DNA from: an uncultured Ignavibacteria bacterium
GTDB taxonomy: Bacteria > Bacteroidota > Ignavibacteria > Kapaibacteriales > Kapaibacteriaceae
Assembly (NCBI GenBank): GCA_937870915.1
Contig: CALMZQ010000154.1
Coordinates: 1 to 50,545, forward strand
DNA: 50,545 bases
Reading direction: 5' to 3'
Under the pieces are notes generated by a model, which saw only the letters and a list, made by a program, of their open reading frames with translations, was not told where the DNA came from and searched no databases. Positions 1-8,723 of the stretch are shown here, piece after piece. Position 1 is the first letter of the stretch, and every line of letters begins with the position of its first letter. Position numbers and translations under genes: made by a program.

Positions 1-102
1 CGTTGCGGTGCACATCTGGGTCACGTTTTTGACGACGGACCTAAACCTACCGGACTCCGCTATTGTTTGAATAGTGCGTCCTTGCGCTTCGAAAAAAAGT
101 AG
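1..102 (+). CDS. msrB: Peptide-methionine (R)-S-oxide reductase, 3' end only
   Basis: The window opens inside this gene; 33 codons and a TAG stop are visible. The translation begins [13 protein letters not shown] and ends [11 protein letters not shown]. The [13 protein letters not shown]...GLRYC.NSASL pattern is the highly conserved C-terminal part of MsrB, which reduces methionine-R-sulfoxide in oxidised proteins. In the family the Cys of RYC is normally the catalytic residue, and here it is codon 22 of the visible part. The frame runs from base 1 without interruption. The rest of the gene, including the other zinc-binding Cys pair if present, lies outside the window, so fusion to MsrA cannot be judged. 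Confidence 0.9.
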   Translation, partial: RCGAHLGHVFDDGPKPTGLRYCLNSASLRFEKK

Positions 103-132
103 GTAGCACACCCAGCGCCTACCCTAGCGTAG

Positions 133-173
133 AAAAACGAGAGCCGTGGCACTTCGATTGAAGGCCACGGCTC
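133..173 (-). terminator. Rho-independent terminator of the efflux operon
   Basis: A perfect 10-bp stem (GAGCCGTGGC at 141-150 pairing with 164-173) closes a 13-base loop. Read on the minus strand it is followed by TCGTTTTT. It starts about 20 bases after the stop of the RND gene. It may also stop msrB on the plus strand, although the T-run there is poor. Confidence 0.8.
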
Positions 174-194
174 TGTTGTACTACGATGGTGATA

Positions 195-3100
195 TCAGTG
201 TCCGGAGACACCTTCAAGGGCATCAAGGCGGGCATTGATCATCGCACGACGTTGTTTTCTCCGTGCTCCGCGAACTTGGAACGTGGCCATGATGTAATAC
301 ATACATGGCACAACGACCAGAGTAAGGAAGGTAGAGAAGCTCAGGCCGAAGACGATGGACCATGCAAGTGGACCCCAGAAGGCAACGCTGTCTGAACCGA
401 TGTGAATGTGTGGATCACGTAGGTTGATGAGTTCCCAGAAGTCGATGTTGAGACCAACAGCGAGTGGGACCAGACCAAGGATAGTAGCACCGGCCGTAAG
501 AACCACGGGATTGAACCTGATGGCTCCACCTTCGATGATAGCGCGTTTGGTCCTCCATCCCTGCTTGCGTAGAACGTCCGTGAAGTCTACAAGCACAATA
601 CCATTTCGCACCACGATACCGGCAAGGGCAATAACGCCCACACCCGTGATCACGATAGAGAAGGTCATGCGGAAGATCACAAAGCCCAGCAGAACGCCAA
701 TCAAGCTAAAGAGCACGGTAACCATGATGAGCAAGGGCTTCGACAACGAGTTAAACTGCGTTACCATGATGAGCAAGATTAACATCGCTGCAATACCAAA
801 GGCCATTGCCAAGAAGTTTGCACTCTCGGCTTGCTCTTCCTGCGCGCCCGTGAGCTTAATCTCGTATCCGTCTTCGAGCGTAAGATTCTTGAGTGCTGCA
901 CGGATCTCTGCGTTCACTTCGTTCTCATTAAAACCTTCGAGAACATTTGAACCAAGAGTGACAACACGTTTTTGATTCTTACGGTTGATACCGGCAAAGG
1001 TGGACGAGTATTCGAGGTGAGCAATGGATGACATAGGGATCTGACGGAATTGTCCGCTGCTCATATCACGATACGTGATCGGAAGGTTCAGCAACGCATC
1101 CGCATTGCCACGCATATCTTCGCGAGCGCGCAGTTGAACGGCATATTCATCTTCGCCTGAACGGTACTTCGTTGCCTCGCTGCCATAAAGGGAATTGCGA
1201 AGAGCCATACCGACCTGGGCCGTAGAGATGCCTTCTGCATTTGCCTTCTCCCTGTCGATCACAACAGAAAGTTCCGGCTTGTTCCGTACCAGATCGCTCT
1301 TGAGTTTTTCGATTCCTTGAATCTGCAAGGAGTCAACCAAAATCCTGCGAACCCGATCTTGGATTGCGATAAGTTGGTCAAGTTCATCACCACTAATCTC
1401 AATATTGATCGGCTTCCCGGTTGGTGGGCCATTGGACTCCTTTGCTACCAGGATCTCAACACCCGGCAGATCACGCAGTTCATCACGGAATTTGCCAAGA
1501 TACTCTTGTGTGCTAGCCCCGTGCCTGTATTGAAACTCAACGAAGGCCACCGTGACCTTACCCTTGTGAGGGGTGATCGTACGATCAGGATTCTGCGGGT
1601 CACCGGCACCAAGACCTACATTGGAGATCACCGATTTTACAAGCGGATTCTTCGGACCAAGTACCTTGTTCACGCGTTGTTCAACCACGCGAACAACAGA
1701 GTCTGTCTCTGCCGCATCCGTGCCAATCGGCATCTGAACATAGACATAGGCATAGTTCGGATCCGCTTCAGGGAAGAACACAACCTTTGGGCCAGCTACA
1801 ACCATGAGGAAGATCGTCACAACAAAAAGTCCAACCATGCTCGCGATCACGAGGTATGGACGATTACCTTGGAGTACGAAACGTAGCGTCCCGCGATAGA
1901 GGTCCATTACCCATGGCAGCGTCTTTTCTTGGAACGGCTTAATCAGGCGTGGTGTAATGAATTTGCGGTTGGTGAGCCAGAACGTAAACGTGAAGATCGA
2001 CAGGAAGGCAATCCATATCTGACCACCGGTAACAGCGCCAATAGATGCAAAGCCAATGGCAGCTCCAATCGCAAAGAGCTTGCGCTTTGTCACTCGTGCA
2101 GGTTTACGATCCATGAAGTCAACGGCAAAGACCGGATTCATGATGTAGGCAACCACGAGTGATGCTGTGAGCGTAATGATCAGGGTGGCCGGGAGATAGA
2201 CCATGAACTCACCCACCAAGCCTGGCCAAAAGAGCAGCGGGAAGAACGGAGCAAGTGTGGTAAGCGTTCCGGCAACAACCGGAGCGAATACTTCTGCAGC
2301 TGCATACTTGGTTGCCGTCTTGATATCGATCTTATCCTTGGTATGCAGGCGGTGGGTGTTCTCGATAACCACAATTGCATCGTCAACAACGATACCCAGG
2401 GCTAACAAGAACCCGAACGTAACCACCACGTTGAACGTGAAGTCAAAGCCCGGCATGATAAGGAAGGCGATGAAAGATGAAAGGGGCGTTGCGAGTCCAA
2501 CAAAAAGTGCGTTCTGAACACCCATGAAGAACATGAGAACGATGGTCACCAGAATGAAGCCGATGATAATCGTATTGATCAGGTCAGCAAGATTGATCCG
2601 TGTGGCCGTGGACTGGTCATTTGTTATGGTGATCGAAACATTCTTTGGGAGCTTCGTTGCCGAATACTCCTTCACGATATGCTGAATCTGGTCAGATGCA
2701 TTGATCAGGTTTTCGCCGGCCTTCTTGAGGATGGCCAACGTAACCACATCCTTGCCGTCGAGACGGGCGAAGCTCTGTTGCTCCTTGTTTGTCTCAACCA
2801 CCGTTGCAATATCTCGTACGTATACCGTGTTGCCACGGCTACCTTTAACGATCACATTCTCGATCTGTGAAACGTCCTTGAATTCTCCAGATACCTGGAG
2901 ATTTCGGCGGACACCATCGTTGAGTACTTCGCCCCCTGAGATATTGACATTCTCATACTGGATTGCACGGGAGACATCATCAAAGGAGATACCGGCCGCC
3001 TGGAGACGGTATGGGTCGATATCAACGCGTACTTCCTTTTCCAACGACCCAATGATATCTGCACGACGAATCTCCTTGAGGGACTCAAACTTGTCCTGCA

Positions 3101-3596
3101 AGTCGTCGGCATATTGTTTCAGAACATCAAGTCCCACATTACCGGAGATATTGACGTTCATGATCGGGAATTCCGAGAAGTCAACTTCCTGGACCTGTGG
3201 TTCCTTTGTGAGCTGCGTAGGCAGGTCCGAACGTGCACGGTCTACAGCATCATTCACACGCTGTTTACCGATCACCGGGTCAATACCTGTGGTGAACTCA
3301 ACAACAACGATCGATGCATCTTGAATACTCGTGCTCGTTACCTTCTTCACATCCGCTATAGACTTAATCTGCTTTTCGAGAGGCCTCGAGATGAGGTTCT
3401 CTACGTCCACCGGGGATGTGCCGGCATTGATGGTTGTAACCAAGATCGTTGGGACAACGATATCTGGGAACTGCTCCTTTGGCAGGTTCATATAGGAGAA
3501 CACGCCAAGGATCGAAAGTATGATCGTGAGCACATAGATCGTTGTACGATTCTCTACTGCCCAAGATGTAATGGGGAATTTCTTATGGTGTTGCAT
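195..3596 (-). CDS. RND-family efflux transporter permease (AcrB-like, HAE1 type)
   Basis: This 1133-residue inner-membrane pump is the proton-driven subunit of a tripartite export system. A first membrane helix near residues 17-37 is followed by the usual N-terminal segment (LPKEQFPDIVVPTI). The large periplasmic loop is followed by several helices with LGIVVDDAIVVIENTHRL, whose Asp pair is the proton-relay signature of transmembrane helix 4 in the family. A second periplasmic loop and a second helix bundle complete the duplicated RND layout. A segment near residues 510-580 adds extra hydrophobic stretches between the two halves, which accounts for the length above the usual 1030-1050. It is the last gene of the tolC-tetR-MFP-RND operon, 9 bases after the fusion protein gene. 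The substrate cannot be inferred. Confidence 0.93.
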   Translation of the reverse strand: MQHHKKFPITSWAVENRTTIYVLTIILSILGVFSYMNLPKEQFPDIVVPTILVTTINAGTSPVDVENLISRPLEKQIKSIADVKKVTSTSIQDASIVVVEFTTGIDPVIGKQRVNDAVDRARSDLPTQLTKEPQVQEVDFSEFPIMNVNISGNVGLDVLKQYADDLQDKFESLKEIRRADIIGSLEKEVRVDIDPYRLQAAGISFDDVSRAIQYENVNISGGEVLNDGVRRNLQVSGEFKDVSQIENVIVKGSRGNTVYVRDIATVVETNKEQQSFARLDGKDVVTLAILKKAGENLINASDQIQHIVKEYSATKLPKNVSITITNDQSTATRINLADLINTIIIGFILVTIVLMFFMGVQNALFVGLATPLSSFIAFLIMPGFDFTFNVVVTFGFLLALGIVVDDAIVVIENTHRLHTKDKIDIKTATKYAAAEVFAPVVAGTLTTLAPFFPLLFWPGLVGEFMVYLPATLIITLTASLVVAYIMNPVFAVDFMDRKPARVTKRKLFAIGAAIGFASIGAVTGGQIWIAFLSIFTFTFWLTNRKFITPRLIKPFQEKTLPWVMDLYRGTLRFVLQGNRPYLVIASMVGLFVVTIFLMVVAGPKVVFFPEADPNYAYVYVQMPIGTDAAETDSVVRVVEQRVNKVLGPKNPLVKSVISNVGLGAGDPQNPDRTITPHKGKVTVAFVEFQYRHGASTQEYLGKFRDELRDLPGVEILVAKESNGPPTGKPINIEISGDELDQLIAIQDRVRRILVDSLQIQGIEKLKSDLVRNKPELSVVIDREKANAEGISTAQVGMALRNSLYGSEATKYRSGEDEYAVQLRAREDMRGNADALLNLPITYRDMSSGQFRQIPMSSIAHLEYSSTFAGINRKNQKRVVTLGSNVLEGFNENEVNAEIRAALKNLTLEDGYEIKLTGAQEEQAESANFLAMAFGIAAMLILLIMVTQFNSLSKPLLIMVTVLFSLIGVLLGFVIFRMTFSIVITGVGVIALAGIVVRNGIVLVDFTDVLRKQGWRTKRAIIEGGAIRFNPVVLTAGATILGLVPLAVGLNIDFWELINLRDPHIHIGSDSVAFWGPLAWSIVFGLSFSTFLTLVVVPCMYYIMATFQVRGARRKQRRAMINARLDALEGVSGH

Positions 3597-3605
3597 GTGC
3601 TTAGG

Positions 3606-4721
3606 TTACTTCACTGTGCGAACAATTTGACCGTCTGCAACGTCCACTGCTCCACGAACAATGACGTTCTCCCCTACTGCCAATCCGGAAACGATCTGCA
3701 CACTACCGCCTGATGTGAGGCCTGTCTTCACCTCTCGGCGGCGAGCCGTGTTCTTATCGTCTACGATGTAGAGATACGAACCAACAACATCGTGGAGTAC
3801 GGCTGTTAATGGCATCACGATAGTAGATGCGATGGTGACATCGTTGATCAACACCCGACATGTGGTGTTAGGTCGCAGGTTAGCTGGTACGGGTCGGATT
3901 GGAATCTCAACGCGGAACGTGCGGCTTACCGGATTCACAGACTTTGCCACAACATTGATCTTGGTCTTAAGCGAATCCGCGATCTCTGGGTATTGAATCG
4001 TTACCGGATCACCCGTTGTAACAGAACCAATAAATGACTCTGCAAGATCTACGACAACTCGCATGTCTGATGTGTTTACAACCGTGAGAAGGGGCATTCC
4101 TGGTGCAACGTTTTCTCCTACCTTGGCCATCACGTTGTCTGCAAACCCACTCGTGGGAGCAACCACGCGCGACATTGAGAGTTGCTCGTTGAGTGATTCT
4201 AGACGACGCTCAAGCGACTCCTTCTGATTCTTTGCAGCAAGGTATTGGACTTCGCTGCCAGCCTTTTGATCGTAGATGCGCTTCTGTTTCTCGAACATGG
4301 TTACGGCAAAGTCGAGTTGCGTCTTTATCTCATCGATTCCCTTGCGGATGATCTCTGCGTCGAGCTCAACAAGAAGTTGTCCTTTAGAGATCGCCTCACC
4401 ATTGACCACATTCACCCGAACGATCCGTCCGGCCATCTGTGGCGTGATCTGCAAGGACGAGCGTGAGTCAACCGTACCCTTCGCATCAACAACGTGAGCG
4501 AATGCTTGCATTGCTGCTGCCACGGTGGTCACCGGCTGAGCTGCAACTGGTGTGCTCTGCTTACCCAGCTTTTTCTGAAGCTCAGTGATCTTCCCTTCAA
4601 TGTTTTCTTTCTCTGTTCGGAGAGAATCAAGCTGCCTTTCGAGCGGCGTATCGGAGTCCTTGGAGCAGGCCATGGTAATAAGGCCTATAAGGACGACTGA
4701 TGAAATCGTGCGGAACGTCAT
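3606..4721 (-). CDS. Efflux RND transporter periplasmic adaptor (membrane fusion protein), lipoprotein
   Basis: 371 residues. It starts with a lipoprotein-type signal ending ..GLITMACSKDSD (Cys19; the residue at -3 is Thr, so the lipobox is imperfect). Next is a short coiled-coil (residues about 24-55, heptads rich in L, E and K), then the barrel-sandwich hybrid (GRIVRVNVVNGEAISKGQLLVELD), a longer alpha-hairpin (residues about 130-185) and a second biotinyl/lipoyl-like half (VAPTSGFADNVMAKVGENVAPGMPLLTVV). The C-terminal beta-barrel region holds VIVRGAVDVADGQIV. This is the AcrA/HlyD adaptor architecture; it bridges the RND pump and the TolC-like channel. The gene lies between tetR and the pump gene in one operon. 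Confidence 0.92.
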   Translation of the reverse strand: MTFRTISSVVLIGLITMACSKDSDTPLERQLDSLRTEKENIEGKITELQKKLGKQSTPVAAQPVTTVAAAMQAFAHVVDAKGTVDSRSSLQITPQMAGRIVRVNVVNGEAISKGQLLVELDAEIIRKGIDEIKTQLDFAVTMFEKQKRIYDQKAGSEVQYLAAKNQKESLERRLESLNEQLSMSRVVAPTSGFADNVMAKVGENVAPGMPLLTVVNTSDMRVVVDLAESFIGSVTTGDPVTIQYPEIADSLKTKINVVAKSVNPVSRTFRVEIPIRPVPANLRPNTTCRVLINDVTIASTIVMPLTAVLHDVVGSYLYIVDDKNTARRREVKTGLTSGGSVQIVSGLAVGENVIVRGAVDVADGQIVRTVK

Positions 4722-4748
4722 GGTGTTTCCTAAAACGTGGTGTTTGTG

Positions 4749-5417
4749 TTAATTCAATGTCTGGTAGGTAACAGGGGGCTCATCAGACTTCAGCCCCTTG
4801 ATCATAAGGCAGGCAATGCTGTGGAGCATGAACTCTACGTCGTGCGTCATCCATTCTGGTGGGAGCATGTTGTTTCGAAGGATCACCATCGCCCCTTTCA
4901 ATGAAACGATCAACTGCACAACGATGTCTTGGATGGGTTGATCGATGAAGAAGACCTTTTTATTTACTCCCTCCTGAACAACTGATGTGAGTAGTTCCAT
5001 CATTCGTTGATTCACAGAGCGGAAGTGACAGACTGGTTCACTCTCAGCATCCTGTTGGATCAGCGAGCGTATGTTGAACTGCGTCATCACCTGATAGAAG
5101 AACTCATTGCCCTTGGAGAAATCGTTGAACGTACCAATCGAAGCCAGGAGTTTCTTTTCAGGATCGATGTTGCTCTTCGTAACGCCTTCAAGCATTACGA
5201 TCAAGCGGTCGAAATCATCGGCTATCAACGCAATCAGAAGCTCATCGCGGTTTTTGAAGTACAGGTAGAGGGTGCCTTTTGCAAGTTCGGCCTCTTGAGC
5301 GATTCGGTCCATAGAGGTCTGTTCCAGCCCGTACTTCACAACGGCTTGTCGCGCCGATTCGAGGATATCGATCCGACGTTGTTCCTTTTCGCGTTCCTTT
5401 CGTTCTCGTACTCCCAT
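4749..5417 (-). CDS. TetR/AcrR-family transcriptional repressor of the efflux operon
   Basis: 222 residues from the ATG at 5415-5417, chosen because AAGGAG lies 6 bases upstream; a longer reading frame runs back into the tolC gene. The N-terminal helix-turn-helix spans roughly residues 15-65 and includes QTSMDRIAQEAELAKGTLY and YFKNRDEL, the standard TetR DNA-binding pattern. The C-terminal ligand-binding part is divergent, as is usual. It sits inside the operon, 10 bases after tolC and 27 before the adaptor gene. Self-control through the TGAC-N5-GTCA palindromes upstream of tolC is therefore likely but inferred. Confidence 0.92.
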   Translation of the reverse strand: MGVRERKEREKEQRRIDILESARQAVVKYGLEQTSMDRIAQEAELAKGTLYLYFKNRDELLIALIADDFDRLIVMLEGVTKSNIDPEKKLLASIGTFNDFSKGNEFFYQVMTQFNIRSLIQQDAESEPVCHFRSVNQRMMELLTSVVQEGVNKKVFFIDQPIQDIVVQLIVSLKGAMVILRNNMLPPEWMTHDVEFMLHSIACLMIKGLKSDEPPVTYQTLN

Positions 5418-5427
5418 GGTGATCTCC

Positions 5428-6762
5428 TTAACGAACCATGCGACGGTACTTTTCATCGACAAGTCCCGTTGTTCGCTCGTATTCAGCACGCGTCACGTAA
5501 TAATCCAACAGCGCGTTGATCTCATTGACTTGTGCGCGAGCCAGAGCGGTTTCTGCATCATTGATCTCCAACAAACTTCCTGTGCCCTCGGTATAGCGGA
5601 TCTTTGAGATGTCAAATCCACGCTGTGCTTGGGCAACAGTTGTCTTCTGCGCATCAATACGCAACTTGGCGGACTTGATCTGATTCACGATCGTTCTCAC
5701 CTGAAGTTTGATGAGATCGCTAACCTGCTCGTACCGTTGTTGGGCAGTCAGGTATTCAACGTTAGCTTGTTCCACCTTTGCCTGCGTGCGAAAACCATTG
5801 AAGAGATTGAGGGAAAAATTCAGTCCGACAACAGTGCTGGTGGCTGTATTCCAAGCCGAGAGCGTTTCGCTCTGACCTTGATTTTGCCACTGACCAAACG
5901 CGGCTAGCGTGGGGAAATAATCGGAGCGATAGATGTTGATAAACTCTCGCGAAACCTCTACCTGTAGGGCAAGTGCTTTGAGTTCATAATTCTCTCTGAT
6001 AGCACGAACAAGGGCTGAGTCTTCCGTCGGGGCTGCCTCGGGTTCTGCCCAACCGTCGCGGGAGAGGATGATGGTGTCCTTGAGATCGATCACCAAGAAC
6101 GTCTGAAGCGCTGCAAGTGCGTTGTATTGTCCGGCTTCAGCATCCGTTACCGTTGGCTGAATATTCGCCACAGCCACATCAGAGCGAATCTTATCGAACT
6201 CAGCAACCAGACCTTCACTAAAGAGTGCCGTGATGGTCTTTTGCGTTTCAAGGGCATTGTTCAGTGTTGCTGTTGCAACGCCTACAAATGCACGAGCGGC
6301 AAGAGCCTGGTAGTAACGTTTTTTTGTCTCTGTGACCACTTCGGCAACTACGGCATCCAGTTGTGCTTTAGCAGCATCAGAATAAATGCGGGAGGCGCCG
6401 ATGCCCGTAAACACTGCACTGTTAAACAGGACCTGCTGCAGTTGGGCGTTTACATTGTAGGCATTCGGAAGCCCGAAACGCACAGGGGTAACATTCCCCG
6501 ATTGATCCGGAAAGAAAAACACCGGCAACTGAATGTTGTAGTTATAGCCAGCGCTGATATTTAACGCAGGCAAAGCGTTGCCAATAGCTTCAGTTACCTG
6601 AGCATCCGCCTTCTGAACACCAAGCTTTGCAATAGCTACATTCTTGTTCTGGCGCAAGGCGATTTCGATCGCCTCGTCGAGGCTTAGCGGCCGTGTCGTC
6701 GCAGAGGCTATCATAGTGCCCAGCACTGCGAAGACCAGGTAAATGCTAATGCGTGCCTTCAT
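5428..6762 (-). CDS. TolC-family outer-membrane efflux channel
   Basis: 444 residues from the ATG at 6760-6762, which has AAGGGA about 8 bases upstream and opens directly on a signal peptide (MKARISIYLVFAVLGTMIASA). The longer frame adds 29 residues without a signal. Two repeated OEP halves are visible: LSLDEAIEIALRQNKNVAIAK with AVTEAIGNALPALNISAGYNY near the start, and FNIYRSDYFPTLAAFGQWQ-type sequence in the second half. Long amphipathic helices (KAQLDAVVAEVVTETKKRYYQ; QRGFDISKIRYTEGTGSLLEI) are typical of the alpha-barrel. It is the first gene of the efflux operon and provides the exit duct for the RND/adaptor pair. Confidence 0.92.
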   Translation of the reverse strand: MKARISIYLVFAVLGTMIASATTRPLSLDEAIEIALRQNKNVAIAKLGVQKADAQVTEAIGNALPALNISAGYNYNIQLPVFFFPDQSGNVTPVRFGLPNAYNVNAQLQQVLFNSAVFTGIGASRIYSDAAKAQLDAVVAEVVTETKKRYYQALAARAFVGVATATLNNALETQKTITALFSEGLVAEFDKIRSDVAVANIQPTVTDAEAGQYNALAALQTFLVIDLKDTIILSRDGWAEPEAAPTEDSALVRAIRENYELKALALQVEVSREFINIYRSDYFPTLAAFGQWQNQGQSETLSAWNTATSTVVGLNFSLNLFNGFRTQAKVEQANVEYLTAQQRYEQVSDLIKLQVRTIVNQIKSAKLRIDAQKTTVAQAQRGFDISKIRYTEGTGSLLEINDAETALARAQVNEINALLDYYVTRAEYERTTGLVDEKYRRMVR

Positions 6763-6813
6763 GGAGAGTTCCCTTTCGGTCGTCGTACGGGTATTGACGG
6801 GTAGTTGAATTTC

Positions 6814-6845
6814 TGACCAATGGTCACAAAATTGACGATTAGTCA
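6814..6845. promoter_or_regulatory. Paired TetR-type operators (TGAC-N5-GTCA)
   Basis: A perfect 13-base palindrome TGACCAATGGTCA (6814-6826) and a second copy with the same outer arms, TGACGATTAGTCA (6833-6845), lie 19 bases centre to centre. A further half-site TGGTCA is at 6859-6864. One copy touches the -7 element and spacer, and the other lies over the expected start of transcription. The arrangement fits repression by the TetR protein encoded in the operon; binding is inferred. Confidence 0.65.
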
Positions 6846-6857
6846 GCAATTAAGCAA
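6827..6857 (-). promoter_or_regulatory. Bacteroidota-type promoter of the tolC-tetR-MFP-RND operon
   Basis: On the minus strand TTG (6855-6857) is separated by 20 bases from CAATTTTG (6827-6834), a 7/8 match to the TAnnTTTG element. Transcription would begin near 6820, about 57 bases before the tolC start codon. The position relative to the two palindromes supports the call. Confidence 0.55.
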
Positions 6858-6922
6858 ATGGTCAGTTCTGGGGCGTGTGTACGTACCCGTCCAAGAATTG
6901 TTGCAAATGCCGTATCAGTTTT

Positions 6923-7450
6923 TTAGAGGAGGTCTATCAAGACCTTGGTGCCGGCATGATCCGGGATAACAACATCTGCCTCAGTTGGCAGGAATTTGCC
7001 GATAAGGGCGGTTTTTACTCCAGCTGCCCTACCAGCCTGGGCATCTGTTGTGGCATCGCCGAGGAACCAACATTGGGATGGGTCTAAATGATGCTCGGAA
7101 ATTGCTTCGAGGAGCATACCTGGAGCTGGTTTGCGACGTGGACTATGAGATTCATCGAGATCTGTGCAAACACGGATATCATCGAGCCCCCTGCCATTGA
7201 GTTTCGCGGCAAGGAGGTTTTGCATGTATTCATGCACGAATTCGAGGTCTTGCGGAGACATAAGCCCCTTACCAACACCCTGTTGGTTGCTTATCAGGAT
7301 GAGGAGGTACCCTGCCTTGCGGGCGGCCTGCAACAATGGGATGATGTCTGAGTGAAGGACGAATTCTTCGGGAGTCCGTACGTAGCCACCAATGATCCTA
7401 TGATTGATCACGCCATCTCTGTCGAGAAAGAGGGCCTTGTTTGATGTCAT
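6923..7450 (-). CDS. HAD-IIIA phosphatase, GmhB-like (D,D-heptose bisphosphate phosphatase type)
   Basis: 175 residues. HAD motif I is FLDRDGVIN (nucleophile and acid/base Asp), motif II lies in LLILISNQQGVGKG, motif III is the Lys of RRKPAPGM, and motif IV is FLGDATTDAQAG. The DRDGVIN and SNQQGVG signatures are typical of GmhB/HisB-N phosphatases. GmhB normally has a zinc-binding loop with four Cys/His ligands before the RRKP Lys. Here the loop reads VCTDLDESHSPRRKP with one Cys, so zinc binding is probably lost and the substrate may not be heptose bisphosphate. The gene starts 3 bases after the upstream secreted-protein gene, so it is probably cotranscribed with it. Confidence 0.85.
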   Translation of the reverse strand: MTSNKALFLDRDGVINHRIIGGYVRTPEEFVLHSDIIPLLQAARKAGYLLILISNQQGVGKGLMSPQDLEFVHEYMQNLLAAKLNGRGLDDIRVCTDLDESHSPRRKPAPGMLLEAISEHHLDPSQCWFLGDATTDAQAGRAAGVKTALIGKFLPTEADVVIPDHAGTKVLIDLL

Positions 7451-7453
7451 GAA

Positions 7454-8665
7454 TTATGGACGTAGGAAGGTGGACGTGCGTTCTCCTTGACGTACAAGAT
7501 AGAGTCCAGGCGTGAATCCCGTTGTTGGAATCTGTACAAGTCCGTCAATCGTGGCCGACCACACAAGTTCACCGTGAATATTGTAGATGGCCGCATCAAC
7601 AGCTACAGGACTTTGGAGGGAAATCATTTCACCCACGATATACCTAATGAACGATTCATCTGTCAAGGCTGTCTCATCGTTCGATGTTGTAGAGGCCGTG
7701 TGAAACCATCGTTGTGCCAGAGGGTCGGTTGAAAAGAAGGTGTGTATACGAGCACCTGACTTTTCTTCACCCAACGGCGAGAGGTGAAGGCCGTCCCCGG
7801 AAAAGTCATCACAATGCCAAAAGTGTCCGTCCAGTCTTGGTGTAGTGCCATCTGCCCAATTGTCTGTGCACCACATCAAAGCAGGAAGTTCTGGTGAGTC
7901 TTCGGAAAAGCGATATCCCGGCGTTCCGTTTATTTGACGTTCAATGAGGAACTTGATGGCCCATCCATTTAGATGATCACGTGGAGACAGAAGCCCCTTA
8001 CCGGCAAGAGCTGTTGCAGGATCGATGTATCCGGCGTAGGAGCGAGATGAGAAGTAGATCACCTTCAAATTTGGGTAGAAGGATCGCATTGTTGAACAGA
8101 GGGTAAACAACTGATCTGCTAGGCCTTCTGCAGCTCCGGGGAACGCCGTATCGGTATCCTGTGTGTTATCTGTTTCAACCCATGCAACCTGCACCTGTGC
8201 GTTGCTACAATGAAGTGAATCCACAACTTTTTCTGCGTTCTTCCAGTACGAGTCCGACGTCTGATTCATCTTCTGCACGCCTTGTCCGCCAACACAGGTG
8301 TTTGCAAAAACAATATTGGTGCTACGCATCGGATCTGCCATTGCAAAGGCAACGAATGCATTGAACTCCGTTCTCGGATTTGATGCGCCAACACCGATCA
8401 TAACGATCTTGCCATCTACGTGATCTACAGCTCCATCAAGCGATCGCGGTACGATTGTACTGATCGTGGACTCATACGCTGACATATTGTTAGGGGGCGG
8501 AACATTGCGCCCCTCAGGATAGAGTCCACCACGTACACCATTCCACGTGGAGTTCGTCATGTCAGATACCGACAACCGCCCTAGTGGCGGTCTGGAGCAG
8601 TCCTTCTGTGCAACCATCACCTGCATGCTTGCAAGGACAACGAGGAGGAGTTGGTAGGTTCTCAT
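7454..8665 (-). CDS. Secreted SGNH-hydrolase-like protein with T9SS sorting domain (paralogue A)
   Basis: 403 residues with a signal peptide ending near VMVAQ. The core resembles a distant SGNH/GDSL fold: a strand then GVGASN (Ser95 as possible nucleophile), a conserved CVGGQGV, and DGLHLSPLGE (Asp291, His294), the usual D-x-x-H block V. Block I lacks the classic GDS, so the family call is inferred. The C-terminal 60 residues (VDAAIYNIHGELVW...GFTPGLYLVRQG) form a type-A T9SS C-terminal domain, implying export and surface attachment through PorU/PorV. It is 43 percent or so identical by eye over long stretches to the neighbouring protein at 8724-9950 (shared FLIERQING, YIDP, ADQL). Confidence 0.7.
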   Translation of the reverse strand: MRTYQLLLVVLASMQVMVAQKDCSRPPLGRLSVSDMTNSTWNGVRGGLYPEGRNVPPPNNMSAYESTISTIVPRSLDGAVDHVDGKIVMIGVGASNPRTEFNAFVAFAMADPMRSTNIVFANTCVGGQGVQKMNQTSDSYWKNAEKVVDSLHCSNAQVQVAWVETDNTQDTDTAFPGAAEGLADQLFTLCSTMRSFYPNLKVIYFSSRSYAGYIDPATALAGKGLLSPRDHLNGWAIKFLIERQINGTPGYRFSEDSPELPALMWCTDNWADGTTPRLDGHFWHCDDFSGDGLHLSPLGEEKSGARIHTFFSTDPLAQRWFHTASTTSNDETALTDESFIRYIVGEMISLQSPVAVDAAIYNIHGELVWSATIDGLVQIPTTGFTPGLYLVRQGERTSTFLRP

Positions 8666-8723
8666 GATGTCAGAGAGAACCCGGGACTATCAATTCGGTT
8701 ACGAACGTGATGTTCGTGCTCTC

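Noticed and set aside
1317-1886. Plus-strand open frame of 189 codons opposite the RND gene
   Set aside because: It is a shadow of the minus-strand RND gene, whose motifs are continuous through the region; no ribosome site or recognisable domain.
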